Shown here: positions 17,512 to 26,401 of the stretch, one piece after another
Numbering within the stretch: position 1 is the stretch's first letter
Layout of the letters: each line of letters begins with the position of its first letter
NCBI GenBank assembly: GCA_963745765.1
Contig: CAVUYQ010000018.1
Location: 124,001 to 188,000 of the forward strand
Direction of reading: 5' to 3'
DNA from: Ww85 sp963745765
Lineage (GTDB): Bacteria > Desulfobacterota > Desulfobulbia > Desulfobulbales > Desulfocapsaceae
DNA length: 64,000 bases
The notes under the pieces: model-generated
The model's database searches: none
What the model saw: only the letters and a program-made list of their open reading frames with translations
What the model was told of the DNA's origin: nothing
Made by a program: the position numbers and the translations under genes

Positions 17512-18378
17512 ATGCGTATTATCCTTTATCTAGCTACCAACCTGGCGATTCTTCTTCTGCTTGGCATTGTCATGAGTCTTCTCGGTGTTGACTCCAGATC
17601 TACGTCCGGTCTGCTTGTTTTGGCAGCACTTTTCGGTATGGGCGGCTCGTTTATTTCCCTGGCCATGTCCAAGTGGATGGCCAAGAAGGCAACCCGGGCC
17701 CGGGTGATCGATCATCCAGCCAATACAACCGAGCAGTGGCTGCTTGATACGGTGCGTCGGCAGGCCGAGGCGGCGGAGATTGGTATGCCGGAAGTGGCCG
17801 TCTATGAGGCCCCGGATATGAACGCCTTTGCCACCGGTATGAAACGGGATGATGCACTTGTCGCCGTAAGTAGCGGTTTGCTGAAGAATATGAACCGGGA
17901 TGAGGTCGAGGCGGTTCTTGCCCACGAAATCAGTCATGTAGCCTGTGGCGACATGGTGACGATGGCATTGATACAGGGCGTCCTGAATACTTTTGTCATC
18001 TTTCTCTCACGCTTGGCAGCCGGCATAATCGATAATGTCCTCAGGCAGGATGAGGACGGCGGTGGTCTTGGCTTTCTTGGCTATATGGGGGTAACCATCG
18101 TGCTTGAGCTGGTTCTGGGTTTTTTTGCATCCATGATAGTAATGGGTTTTTCCCGGAGACGGGAATTTCGTGCGGACAGCGGCGCCGCGTACCTGGTCGG
18201 GAAGCAGAAGATGATAGAGGCTCTGCGCCGTCTGCAGGCGAGTCATGAACCCTCAAAGCTGCCGGATCAGCTGGCCGCCTTTGGTATTAAACCGCGTGAA
18301 GGCGGCCTTGCCGCTCTGTTTCGCAGCCATCCGCCCATTGAAGAAAGGATTCAGGCCTTGCAGCGTCTGGAGGCATGA
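17512..18378 (+). CDS. htpX: Membrane zinc metalloprotease HtpX
   Basis: HtpX (M48B) degrades misfolded inner-membrane proteins. The 288-residue chain has two N-terminal membrane helices, the zinc-binding HEISH at residues 138-142, two further hydrophobic helices, and the third ligand region EFRADSGAAYLVG. ATG 17512 is set by TGGAGG; a longer upstream frame to 17404 has no such site and would disrupt the N-terminal helix. A strong terminator follows, so the gene is probably expressed alone. Confidence 0.95.
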   Translation: MRIILYLATNLAILLLLGIVMSLLGVDSRSTSGLLVLAALFGMGGSFISLAMSKWMAKKATRARVIDHPANTTEQWLLDTVRRQAEAAEIGMPEVAVYEAPDMNAFATGMKRDDALVAVSSGLLKNMNRDEVEAVLAHEISHVACGDMVTMALIQGVLNTFVIFLSRLAAGIIDNVLRQDEDGGGLGFLGYMGVTIVLELVLGFFASMIVMGFSRRREFRADSGAAYLVGKQKMIEALRRLQASHEPSKLPDQLAAFGIKPREGGLAALFRSHPPIEERIQALQRLEA

Positions 18379-18390
18379 GCGCACCTGCCC

Positions 18391-18434
18391 ATGAAGGCGG
18401 TCCTGCTTTACCAGGAACGGCTTCATCATTTTTT
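18391..18434 (+). terminator. htpX rho-independent terminator
   Basis: Stem ATGAAG / CTTCAT with an inner TCCTG / CAGGA arm, then a run of seven or more T. It starts 12 bases after the htpX stop. Confidence 0.85.
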
Positions 18435-18436
18435 TC

Positions 18437-18881
18437 TCTGCAGGTCATCAGGTGTGCCATCGGTTCGGGTCGGACCTGGTTGTGTCAAGTACCTGTCTAC
18501 CAGGCGAATTGTCCTGATTGTTGTGTTTCTCTTCACCATCATCTACCGGAAATATTTGCCTTATCCCCTAACCATTGAGACTTCCGCTATTATTTCGATC
18601 CTGTTTTTTAATGAATTTTTGTATGCTTCTGCCGGCCTTACTATCGATAAACGGGCACCGGGAGTGATACCCGGAAAAATCATGCGGGCGCGGTTATACT
18701 GACGACAAGGCGGTTTTCATGTTATACATACAGATAGGATGATTGTTTTTTTTATCAAAGTGAAGATGCTGTAATAATCCGACAGGCTCCTAGTTTTTTA
18801 CGAATCAATCCTGCCTGAAATGCTTCGGGTTGAACCCCGGATGCCTGATGAAACGTGTCAAAGATGAGATACGCGTGCCAC
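18437..18881. other. Gap between htpX and recQ
   Basis: About 445 bp without a supported gene. An ORF running to 18702 has a hydrophobic stretch but begins inside the htpX terminator and has no ribosome-binding site. No promoter or repeat was recognised with confidence. Confidence 0.5.
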
Positions 18882-20690
18882 ATGAACGAAACTACTCTTG
18901 ATACCCTGAAGCGAGTTTTTGGCTACGACTCATTCAGGAGCTGCCAGCAGGAAGTTATTACAACCCTGATTCAAGGCGGCGACAGTTTTGTGCTGATGCC
19001 TACCGGCGGCGGCAAGTCGCTTTGTTACCAGATCCCTGCTCTACACCGGCCGGGAGTGGGAATTGTCATCTCTCCCTTGATCTCGCTGATGAAAGACCAG
19101 GTGGATGCCCTCGTCGCCTGCGGCGTGCGTGCCGCTTTTTACAACTCGTCACTGAAGGCTGCAGAAGCCCGGCAGGTCCTGGCACGGCTGCATGACGGGG
19201 CTCTGGACCTGATCTATATTGCCCCTGAACGGCTCATGAGCGACGACTTTCTCGCCCGCCTGAGCACGATTCCCATCGCCCTGTTTGCTATTGATGAAGC
19301 TCACTGCATCTCGCAATGGGGGCATGATTTCAGGCCGGAGTATCGTAAACTTGGCTCTCTGAGGCAGCATTTTCCCGGAATTCCGCTGATTGCACTGACC
19401 GCCACGGCAGAGCCCCACACCAGGGGAGATATTCTTGAACGTCTGCAGCTCAAGGATGCAGAGCATTTTATAACCGGCTTTGACCGTCCTAATATTCGTT
19501 ACAGCGTCATGGCAAAGCAGAAACCGTTCCAGCAGCTTACGGCTTTTCTTCAGGAACACAGGCGTGAGGCCGGCATTGTCTATTGCCTGAGTCGGAAGCG
19601 GGTGGACAGGGTTGCCGAACAGCTCGTGGAGAACGGGTTCGTGGCCGCGGCCTATCACGCCGGTCTCTCTGATAGTGATCGTAAACGGGTGCAGGAGGAA
19701 TTTCTGCACGATAGTGTTGAGATCATTGTGGCAACAGTGGCCTTTGGCATGGGAATTGATAAATCAAATATCCGTTTTGTCGTTCATTACGATATTCCCA
19801 AGAATATCGAGAGCTACTACCAGGAGACCGGTCGGGCGGGACGTGACGGGTTGCCCGCCGTGGCCCTGCTGCTGTTCGGCTACGGAGACATCCAGATGGC
19901 CCGTGGCCTCATTGAAAAGGCACGCAACCCCAACCAGCAGCGAATCGAGCTGCACAAGCTTAATGCGATGGTTGGTTTTGCCGAGGCACTCGGCTGCCGA
20001 AGACGCGTTCTGCTCGGCTATTTTGGCGAACAGCTGGTCGACGATTGCGGTAATTGCGATATCTGCATTACGCCGCCCGCCATGATTGACATAACCGAGG
20101 ACAGCCGTAAGGCACTGTCCTGCGTGTATCGGGTGGGACAGCGCTTCGGGGCCGGACATGTGATTGATGTGCTGCGTGGTTCCCGCAACCAACGCATTGT
20201 CAGGCTCGGTCACGACCAGCTCTCGACGCATGGCATCGGTGAATCAGAAAGTCAGGAATACTGGGGCAGTATAATCAGACAGCTGGTGCAGCATGGCTAC
20301 CTGAGTCAGGATGTCGGCAATTACTCCGTTTTACAATTGACCGATTTAGCCTGGCCCCTGTTGCGTGGGGAGAAGACGCTTGAAATGGCGCAACCGAGGA
20401 ACAGCTTAACGAAAACCACTTCTCCGGCCGGACGGAAAGCTGCCGGAGAAACTGACTATGACCGGGAGCTTTTCGAGAAACTGCGCCAGACCCGCAAGGA
20501 ATTCTCCGATGCAGCCGGCGTTCCCCCCTTCGTTATCTTCCATGACAAGACCCTGGTCGATATTGCTGTTCAGCAACCGCTTTCACTGGCCGAGATGCTG
20601 CAGATCAGCGGGGTCGGAGAAAGCAAATGCAAACGTTACGGGCCGCGGTTCCTGGAGACCATAGAAGCCTTTCAAAAAGACAGTGAATAG
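18882..20690 (+). CDS. recQ: ATP-dependent DNA helicase RecQ
   Basis: A 3'-5' helicase of about 602 residues with the full RecQ layout. Motif I is MPTGGGKS (residues 39-46), motif II IDEAHCISQWGHDFRPEY, motif VI QETGRAGRDG, then the RQC zinc site (CRRRVLLGYFGE, DDCGNCDIC) and an HRDC domain at the C terminus (ELFEKLRQTRKEFSDAAGVP). It acts in recombination and replication-fork repair. ATG 18882 starts just before the first conserved helix; in-frame GTG 18855 and ATG 18864 are alternatives because no strong ribosome-binding site decides. A terminator follows. Confidence 0.96.
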   Translation: MNETTLDTLKRVFGYDSFRSCQQEVITTLIQGGDSFVLMPTGGGKSLCYQIPALHRPGVGIVISPLISLMKDQVDALVACGVRAAFYNSSLKAAEARQVLARLHDGALDLIYIAPERLMSDDFLARLSTIPIALFAIDEAHCISQWGHDFRPEYRKLGSLRQHFPGIPLIALTATAEPHTRGDILERLQLKDAEHFITGFDRPNIRYSVMAKQKPFQQLTAFLQEHRREAGIVYCLSRKRVDRVAEQLVENGFVAAAYHAGLSDSDRKRVQEEFLHDSVEIIVATVAFGMGIDKSNIRFVVHYDIPKNIESYYQETGRAGRDGLPAVALLLFGYGDIQMARGLIEKARNPNQQRIELHKLNAMVGFAEALGCRRRVLLGYFGEQLVDDCGNCDICITPPAMIDITEDSRKALSCVYRVGQRFGAGHVIDVLRGSRNQRIVRLGHDQLSTHGIGESESQEYWGSIIRQLVQHGYLSQDVGNYSVLQLTDLAWPLLRGEKTLEMAQPRNSLTKTTSPAGRKAAGETDYDRELFEKLRQTRKEFSDAAGVPPFVIFHDKTLVDIAVQQPLSLAEMLQISGVGESKCKRYGPRFLETIEAFQKDSE

Positions 20691-20766
20691 CGATGGAAGA
20701 CGGCTGGCGGGACTGATCGATTTGACGCTACGGCTACAGGCTTTGATCTCAGACCTGCAAGTCGTC

Positions 20767-20801
20767 CCGGCTCCTTGCCATTGCGGCAGCCGGTTTTTTT
20801 T
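20767..20801 (+). terminator. recQ terminator
   Basis: Stem CCGGCT / AGCCGG with an inner GCC/GGC pairing, followed directly by eight T. Confidence 0.8.
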
Positions 20802-21139
20802 CAATAAAACGGCTCCTTCTTGCGGTGCCTGAGGGGGCAATGCGCTCTCTGCAGGGATTGCTCAAAGATAGATAATGCCCACGCTGTCAATTCTCCACCA
20901 TTGTTCGACGTACTCCGCTATGCCGGGGCCGATGTATATCCACCAGGTTTCTGCTTCAAACGCCGATCTCAATACGAATTTTGCTTGAATCGCGGCCAAT
21001 ATACAACTAAGTTTCCTTCTCTAAAGGCTAACCCTGAAGAATTTCAGGGGGATGCGGGAGTGCCCCTTATCTTAAAAGAAGCAATTATCAGCAGGGTGTC
21101 TGCTGAACATGATGACCCGTAATCTCAACTAACGGAGAA
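20802..21139. other. Gap upstream of the PqqD-like gene
   Basis: This 338-bp gap has an open frame ending at 21122 but no ATG and no ribosome-binding site. No known promoter or precursor-peptide leader was recognised. The PqqD-like gene has CGGAG just before its ATG. Confidence 0.5.
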
Positions 21140-21421
21140 ATGCCGGCAATGGATTGTGACAAGGCTGTGCTGCTTGAGACCGACTACCTTCTGGAACGAT
21201 TTGAAGATGAAATAATCGTCTATCACCCGACAAAAGCGGTATCTCTGTATCTTAACGATACCGGGGCACTCATTTGGGAATTATGCGATGGCAAAAAATC
21301 CGTAACAGATATCATCGCGGTTCTGGCTGAATTATATCCGGAAAGCGGTGAGCAGATAGAAAAGGATGTCAAAGCGGTTATCAAACAGCTGACATCTGCC
21401 GGGATTGCTGTACTGGGATAA
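21140..21421 (+). CDS. PqqD-family peptide chaperone-like protein
   Basis: A 93-residue protein of the PqqD family (winged-helix RiPP recognition fold). It has the typical VYHPTKAVSLYLNDTGALIWELCDG region (shown here as YLNDTGALIWELCDG) and C-terminal helices KDVKAVIKQL. In peptide-modification pathways such proteins bind the precursor leader and present it to enzymes. It is first in a run with an HPr-kinase-like protein and a nucleotidyltransferase, the same set used as accessory genes in lasso-peptide and HPr-rel-A type loci. No precursor peptide was recognised. Confidence 0.82.
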   Translation: MPAMDCDKAVLLETDYLLERFEDEIIVYHPTKAVSLYLNDTGALIWELCDGKKSVTDIIAVLAELYPESGEQIEKDVKAVIKQLTSAGIAVLG

Positions 21422-21457
21422 ACGGCGTAAAACTTGTGAGCTAACGGGTATTGTCGT

Positions 21458-22309
21458 ATGGATGAATATCTTCTATCATTTGGTTGCTCCACTGTTTCAA
21501 TACACTACGACAGCGGGGAGGCTCTTGAATTTTTAACCCTCCTGTTCGTTGATATACCGTGCAGCAAACCTACCATAGATGACGTCCCGGTACTGGTCCT
21601 GGGCCGGCTTGCGGACAGCGATGATTATGCTCTTACCTTCGGAAATGACCAGCTGTTCCGTGGGCCATTAGGAGTAAGCTGTGCTGCGGTTTTGTTCGAT
21701 TTGGTAATTTACCACCTGCTCAACAATGAGGATGGGGGAATAGCTCTTCATGCCGGGGCAGTCAGGCGGCGAGGCAGGGTAATAATCCTGCCGGGACAGA
21801 GCGGTGCGGGCAAGAGCACACTGACGGCCTGGTTAACGGCGCACGGCTGTTCATACCTGACCGATGAACTGATATTTCTCCCGGAACACGACCCTGATCG
21901 GATCCAGTTCTTCAGCCGTCCTGTCTGCCTGAAATCGGCGACGGTATCTGAAATCAAAAGACTGCTGGAAAAAGAGCACATATCTGACATTCTGGAGGAT
22001 AATTACGGCGCTATCGTGCCGCATCGCCGGCTTAATCCGGACTTTTCCTCTATTCCGTCGAGGCCTGAGCTGATGCTCCTGCCGGCGTATCAAGCGGGTT
22101 CATCTCTGAGCGTTGAGAGGCTGTCACCGGCAAGGCTCTGTATGTCTTTAATGAACTGTCACGTGAACGCCAGAAACCTTGAAAATCATGGCTTTAACGA
22201 GATTGTGCGGATTGCCCGTTTAGTTCCGGCCTATCGAGTCACGTATGGTGATTTCCAGGGAATCGGGGAAGCACTCGATGAGTTGCTTGACGATTTCAAG
22301 CGGGACTGA
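21458..22309 (+). CDS. HPr kinase-related (HprK-like) P-loop protein
   Basis: A 283-residue protein resembling the C-terminal kinase domain of HPr(Ser) kinase. HAGAVRRRGRVIILPGQSGAGKST (P-loop GQSGAGKST) is followed by a switch-like YLTDELIFL. The N-terminal DRTG domain of true HprK is missing. Relatives occur in HPr-rel-A loci and as peptide kinases in some lasso-peptide clusters. It starts 36 bp after the PqqD-like gene; its TGA abuts the ATG of the next gene. The phosphate acceptor is unknown. Confidence 0.8.
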   Translation: MDEYLLSFGCSTVSIHYDSGEALEFLTLLFVDIPCSKPTIDDVPVLVLGRLADSDDYALTFGNDQLFRGPLGVSCAAVLFDLVIYHLLNNEDGGIALHAGAVRRRGRVIILPGQSGAGKSTLTAWLTAHGCSYLTDELIFLPEHDPDRIQFFSRPVCLKSATVSEIKRLLEKEHISDILEDNYGAIVPHRRLNPDFSSIPSRPELMLLPAYQAGSSLSVERLSPARLCMSLMNCHVNARNLENHGFNEIVRIARLVPAYRVTYGDFQGIGEALDELLDDFKRD

Positions 22310-23439
22310 ATGATACGAAATATTTTAGCTCTCTGCGCCCGCGAACATGGTCACCAGGCTATGTATTCCTCCCTGCAGCAGGCCCTTTCCAACTATGCAG
22401 CGGGGCACCCGAACTGGGATAATCTCGTTCTTGAAGCGGAACGGCAAGGTGTTGCGCCCCTGTTATACAAGCATATTAACGCACTCGATTTTACCCTGCC
22501 AGATAACATAAGACGTACGCTTCAGGCCCTGCACTTGCGCAGCAGACGCTCAAATACCATAAGAAATGCAGCTATTGGTGAAATTCTCGCTGCCTTTCGG
22601 CAGGAAGACATCGATCTGCTGCTGGTAAAGGGGATCGCATTATCAAACATTGTTTATGATGTCTCCCGGATATCGACCAATGCGTGATATCGATTTGCTG
22701 ACCAGAAAGAAAGATCTGGCAAAAGCTGAAAAAGTCCTCCTTGATCTCGGTTATCGACCCGAAAATATACACGATATTCCATCCGATTATTATCATCTCG
22801 TGCCACTGACAAAAAAGATTGAGGGCTTGGACGTGAGTATCGAGGTGCACCATAATCTTCTGCCTTTTCATGCACAATATCCTTTGTGGCCGTACGAGAA
22901 ATCATCAGACTCTGCCATTTCCTTTTTTATAGATAGTAACGAGGCACATACGCTCAGTCTCGAAGAAAGCCTCTGGTACGGTTACCTGCACTCTTTTCGG
23001 GCACCGCTTACCTACGAGGAGTTCCGACTGATCCACGTTGCGGATATAGTAAATCTCGTCGAGAGATTTATCGACAGCATAAAATGGGAAGAGCTTTTCA
23101 AGGAGCATCCGCCCTTGCGCACCCTTATTAGCTGTATCCACTATCTGACACCCTGGCAGGAACAGGTGCTGGCTTCGCTTGAACTTGATGTCCGTGCCAG
23201 GCTGGTCAAGCCCGGTTCACCCTATCGGGGATGGCCGAAGAGCCGCTTAAAAGCAGTGAAGATGCTCAGAATATTTCGAGCTGGCACGGGATACGCTGTG
23301 GCCATCGCAATGGTGGGTGCAACTCTATTATGGCACCCAGGACCGGTCATCCTATCTAACGGTTCGCTTCATTGAACATCCACGTATGCTCTGGCGGTGG
23401 ATCAAGGCGTATTGGCATCTTTACTATCGCGACAAATGA
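22310..23439 (+). pseudogene. Nucleotidyltransferase family protein (NTP_transf_5), two frameshifts
   Basis: Deduced length is about 375 residues. The N-terminal helical part leads to LLLVKGIAL, then the catalytic-type PGYRPMRDIDLL (DxD), matching the PF14907 nucleotidyltransferases found with PqqD/HprK partners. The frame moves +1 near 22665 and +1 again near 23280; the true C-terminus (LWPSQWWVQLYYG to YWHLYYRDK) is in the third frame and ends at 23439. Each shift fits one extra base. ATG 22310 directly follows the TGA of the HprK-like gene, implying coupled translation. Confidence 0.75.
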
Positions 23440-23759
23440 AGAAATGAAACAGATTCTTCGTCTCGCCTGAAAAAACATGAGCTCTTGTCCAGTGAGGCAG
23501 CTCACTATTCTCATCTGCTCAATCGTATAGCGGATTGCTGCGATAGATAAGAATCATCCTTATACTTGTGGGTACCTTGTTCTTAACATTGCAGGCTGTT
23601 GCGTTTGGCCGGCAAAATGATTCTTTGTTTCAACCGTGAAGTGACGGCGGTAGTAATTTCAGTAATAGATGCGGCTAACTTCAAACAGAAGAAGACATCA
23701 CACGAGATACCGGGAAAGGCTGCTATTTTTCAAATACAGGATCATGGAGAGATTGGGTC
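23440..23759. other. Gap between nucleotidyltransferase and SDR
   Basis: About 320 bp. In the frame of the preceding gene, reading past its TGA stays open for about 36 codons (KKHELLSSEAAHYSHLLNRI), so the ancestral protein may have been longer. Otherwise I see no gene; GGAGAG precedes the SDR start. Confidence 0.45.
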
Positions 23760-24443
23760 ATGAATAATAAAAATCTGCTGCTTATTGGCGGCATGGGAGA
23801 AGGCTTCGGGAGTGCTCTGGCGCAATTTTTTTTAACAAAAAACTACCGGGTAATTGGTCTGAACAGATCAACCAACAGCACCGTGGAAGAAGAGGTTATC
23901 CAGTTCAAAGTTGATCTTTCTGAACAAAAACAGGTGGCGCATGTACTGGCGGACATAAAAAGGACCCATGGCGTTCCGGATATCTTTATCCACAATGCGG
24001 CTGAGCTGTTAATCGCCCCGTTTAATAAAACCTCGGCGCATCAATTTGAACAATGCTGGCGCGCGGGCACCTTGTCTGCTTTTATACTTTCAAAAGAGTT
24101 GTTGCCGGATATGGCGGAAAAAGGAGGTACGGCAATTTTTACCGGGGCAACGGCAAGCATAAGAGGCGGTAAGCAATTCTCTGCCTTCAGCGCAGCGAAA
24201 TTTGCGCTGCGTGGCCTCGTTCAGTCTCTTGCCAGGCAATACCAAAGCTCCGGATTGCACGTTGTCCATGTCCTGGTTGACGGTATCATCGATACGCCAA
24301 AGAGCAGAAAACTTCATAATCTGTCCTCGGAACGAATGATGAACCCACTTGAAATGAGTGAATGCTACTGGCAAATCAGCCAGCAGCCAAAGAGCGTCTG
24401 GACCCATGAGCTGGATTTACGGCCATATCTGGAGACCTTCTAG
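23760..24443 (+). CDS. Short-chain dehydrogenase/reductase family protein, atypical active site
   Basis: A 227-residue SDR-fold protein with nucleotide motif GGMGEGFGSALA (residues 10-21), NAAELL where NNAG is usual, and the catalytic region FSAFSAAKFALRG. Lys147 is present but the usual catalytic Tyr is Phe143, so classical SDR chemistry is doubtful or altered. The stop overlaps the GTG start of the flavoprotein gene, so the two are co-translated and probably act together. The substrate is unknown. Confidence 0.8.
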   Translation: MNNKNLLLIGGMGEGFGSALAQFFLTKNYRVIGLNRSTNSTVEEEVIQFKVDLSEQKQVAHVLADIKRTHGVPDIFIHNAAELLIAPFNKTSAHQFEQCWRAGTLSAFILSKELLPDMAEKGGTAIFTGATASIRGGKQFSAFSAAKFALRGLVQSLARQYQSSGLHVVHVLVDGIIDTPKSRKLHNLSSERMMNPLEMSECYWQISQQPKSVWTHELDLRPYLETF

Positions 24444-25546
24444 TGACTGGAGCCGGAACTATTATTGTTGGTGGCGGCATATCAGGACTTTATACCGCCT
24501 TGAAATTACAAAAGGCGGGTGTTTCGTATCTTCTGCTCGAAGCAAAATCACTATTCGGCGGCCGGATAGCCGGCCAGCCTGCTGTTGCCGATTCTGATTT
24601 GTCTGTTGATTTGGGCCCCACCTGGTTTTGGCCTCATCAGAAGCGATTTAAACGGTTATTGAAAGAATTACATCTGGAATGGTTTGAGCAATATTCCAGT
24701 GGTGATGTCCTTTATCATCTCTATCCTGAAGAGACACCCTCGCGAACATCCGGGAGTGCGGGATGAATAGCCTCGTATCGGGTAAAAGGCGGCATGCGGA
24801 AACTGATCGTGGCGCTGGTAGGCCTCCTGGAACAGGCTTCCATAAAAACAGATCATGCGGTAACGACAATAGGAAAGCAGCATAATGCCTGGCAGGTAAT
24901 GGTTGAACATCAGGGGCAGGAACAGCTGTTGAGAGCAAAACAGTTGTTTCTGGCGTTGCCGCCACGTTTGATTGCTCAAATCGTGGGAGCTGAACACGTC
25001 CTTTCAAAGGAACTCATCAGTGCTTTACGGGCCCAGCAAACCTGGATGTCGGGCCAGGCGAAGTTTGTTGCCGTGTATAAAGAACCATTCTGGCGGAATA
25101 AGGGGTTGGCGGGAGACGCATTCAGTCGCGTGGGTCCGATGATCGAAATCCATGAAGGTTCTTCAGCCGCAGATTCAGGTTTTGCTCTCTTCGGTTTTAT
25201 CGGCTTGCAACCGGAAGTGAGGACTCAATTTTCCGATGAAAAGCTCATGTCCCTGTGCCTGCATCAGCTCGAACTGCTTTTCGGGTCGGAAGCCCTGGGG
25301 GCAGAGGCTTGTTATCTCAAAGACTGGGCGCAGGATAAGTGGGTTGCAACTGATCAGGACATAATAGAAGAGCCGAGACACCCATCATTTATCCTGACAG
25401 GCCTCAAAAAAGAGCTCGAGGGACTCCGTTTGTATCTTGCGGCAAGTGAATGCGCAGCGGTCGAAGCAGGTTATCTGGAGGGGGCTTTGTTGGCGGCTGA
25501 TACGGCTGTACAGAGTTTCCTGGAAAGCTCGGTCGAATCCGCTTGA
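24443..25546 (+). pseudogene. FAD-dependent amine oxidase-like flavoprotein with in-frame stop
   Basis: About 367 residues of the monoamine oxidase/phytoene desaturase-type fold. It has IIVGGGISGLYTALKLQKAG near the N-terminus (FAD-binding GGGISG), the LLLEAKSLFGGRI arginine finger, VDLGPTWFWP, and later SYRVKGGMRKLI. A TGA at 24764-24766 interrupts the chain between PEETPSR and SYRVKGG, with the same frame open on both sides. A simple local base change or paired indel would restore it. The GTG start overlaps the SDR stop. The substrate is unknown. Confidence 0.75.
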
Positions 25547-25562
25547 AAGGGAGCCCTTTTTA
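25546..25562 (+). terminator. Short hairpin at end of flavoprotein gene
   Basis: AAAGG / CCTTT stem with GAGC loop followed by TTATT, lying between convergent genes. The stem is short, so support is modest. Confidence 0.4.
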
Positions 25563-25603
25563 TTAAAATCACCATCAAGTTTAAGAAACTCGCACGTTGC
25601 GCG

Positions 25604-26347
25604 CTATTTAAAATAACTCAACAATGCGTGCAGGGTCGTCAGCGGATGGGGAGGACAGCCGGGAATATAGAGATCGACCGGAAGCAGGCTGCTGAGGTCA
25701 CCGATAATTTCTTCGCTGCCGTAAAATGGTCCGCCCGAGATGGAGCAGCATCCGCTGGCAATGACAACTTTTGGAGAAGGAACCGCCTCATAAGTGGTCA
25801 TAAGCGCTTGTTTCATATTGCGGGAAATAGGCCCTGTTACGTGGATACCATCGGCGTGCCTTGGTGAGGCAACAAAATCGATGCCGAAACGGGAGAGGTC
25901 AAAGAACGGCGTGTTCAGCACGTTGGTATCCGCTTCGCATGCGTTGCAGCCTGCCGCGGAAACCTGGCGAAGCTGCAGTGAACGGCCGAAGATCTTCTTG
26001 AAATGTTGTTTTGAGTGCTCTGCCAGGTTTGGCAGGCTGCCGTCCGTGATAAGGGCCTGGCGATCAGCTGCACCCAGCTCGAAATTTTGACTGAACCTGG
26101 CAAAATCACCATTTCCTGCCGCCTCGCAGTGACCGCAGAAGGTGCAGCGTCCCAAATCAATAGTTTTTCTCGAGGTGTCGATACAATCCTGGGGACAGAT
26201 TGCGGCGCAATGACTGACGATGTCTGCAGGGCAGTTCTTATCAATGATGGGCATTCCGCGGTAGCGGTGGTAGAGGGAAATAGGTTCTCTGGGGTAGGCT
26301 GTGGTCTTGCACCCCTGTTCGAGTTTGTTTTTTATGATTTTCAGCAT
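25604..26347 (-). CDS. hyfI: Complex I/hydrogenase-4-like small subunit with ferredoxin domain
   Basis: A 247-residue fusion of a HycF/NuoI-like ferredoxin part and a NuoB/HycG-like subunit. Ferredoxin cysteines are at 39, 47, 51, 55 and 68, 71, 74; the second set lacks its usual fourth cysteine (CEAAGNG). The NuoB part keeps the proximal cluster ligands (GCNAC at 134/137, GCC at 200-201, PGCPP at 231), so electrons can still pass to the large-subunit site. It is last in the hyf-like operon, 54 bp after the large subunit. Because that subunit lacks NiFe ligands, the electron acceptor is unknown. Confidence 0.8.
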   Translation of the reverse strand: MLKIIKNKLEQGCKTTAYPREPISLYHRYRGMPIIDKNCPADIVSHCAAICPQDCIDTSRKTIDLGRCTFCGHCEAAGNGDFARFSQNFELGAADRQALITDGSLPNLAEHSKQHFKKIFGRSLQLRQVSAAGCNACEADTNVLNTPFFDLSRFGIDFVASPRHADGIHVTGPISRNMKQALMTTYEAVPSPKVVIASGCCSISGGPFYGSEEIIGDLSSLLPVDLYIPGCPPHPLTTLHALLSYFK

Positions 26348-26401
26348 AGGAGAAACCTTCAGTGGCTCCGCGTGGTCAGTGATTGCACGGTAGGAGTAGT
26401 T

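Noticed and set aside
18391..18702. Plus-strand ORF after htpX with a hydrophobic stretch
   Set aside because: Its first codons lie inside the htpX terminator and no other start with a ribosome-binding site is present.
20820..21122. Open frame just upstream of the PqqD-like gene, considered as a precursor peptide
   Set aside because: Only a TTG start, no ribosome-binding site, and no leader/core pattern; the frame is probably open by chance.
24764..24766. TGA in the flavoprotein read as selenocysteine
   Set aside because: The position is in a loop without a conserved Cys, no hairpin resembling a SECIS was seen after it, and other indels nearby make a base error more likely.
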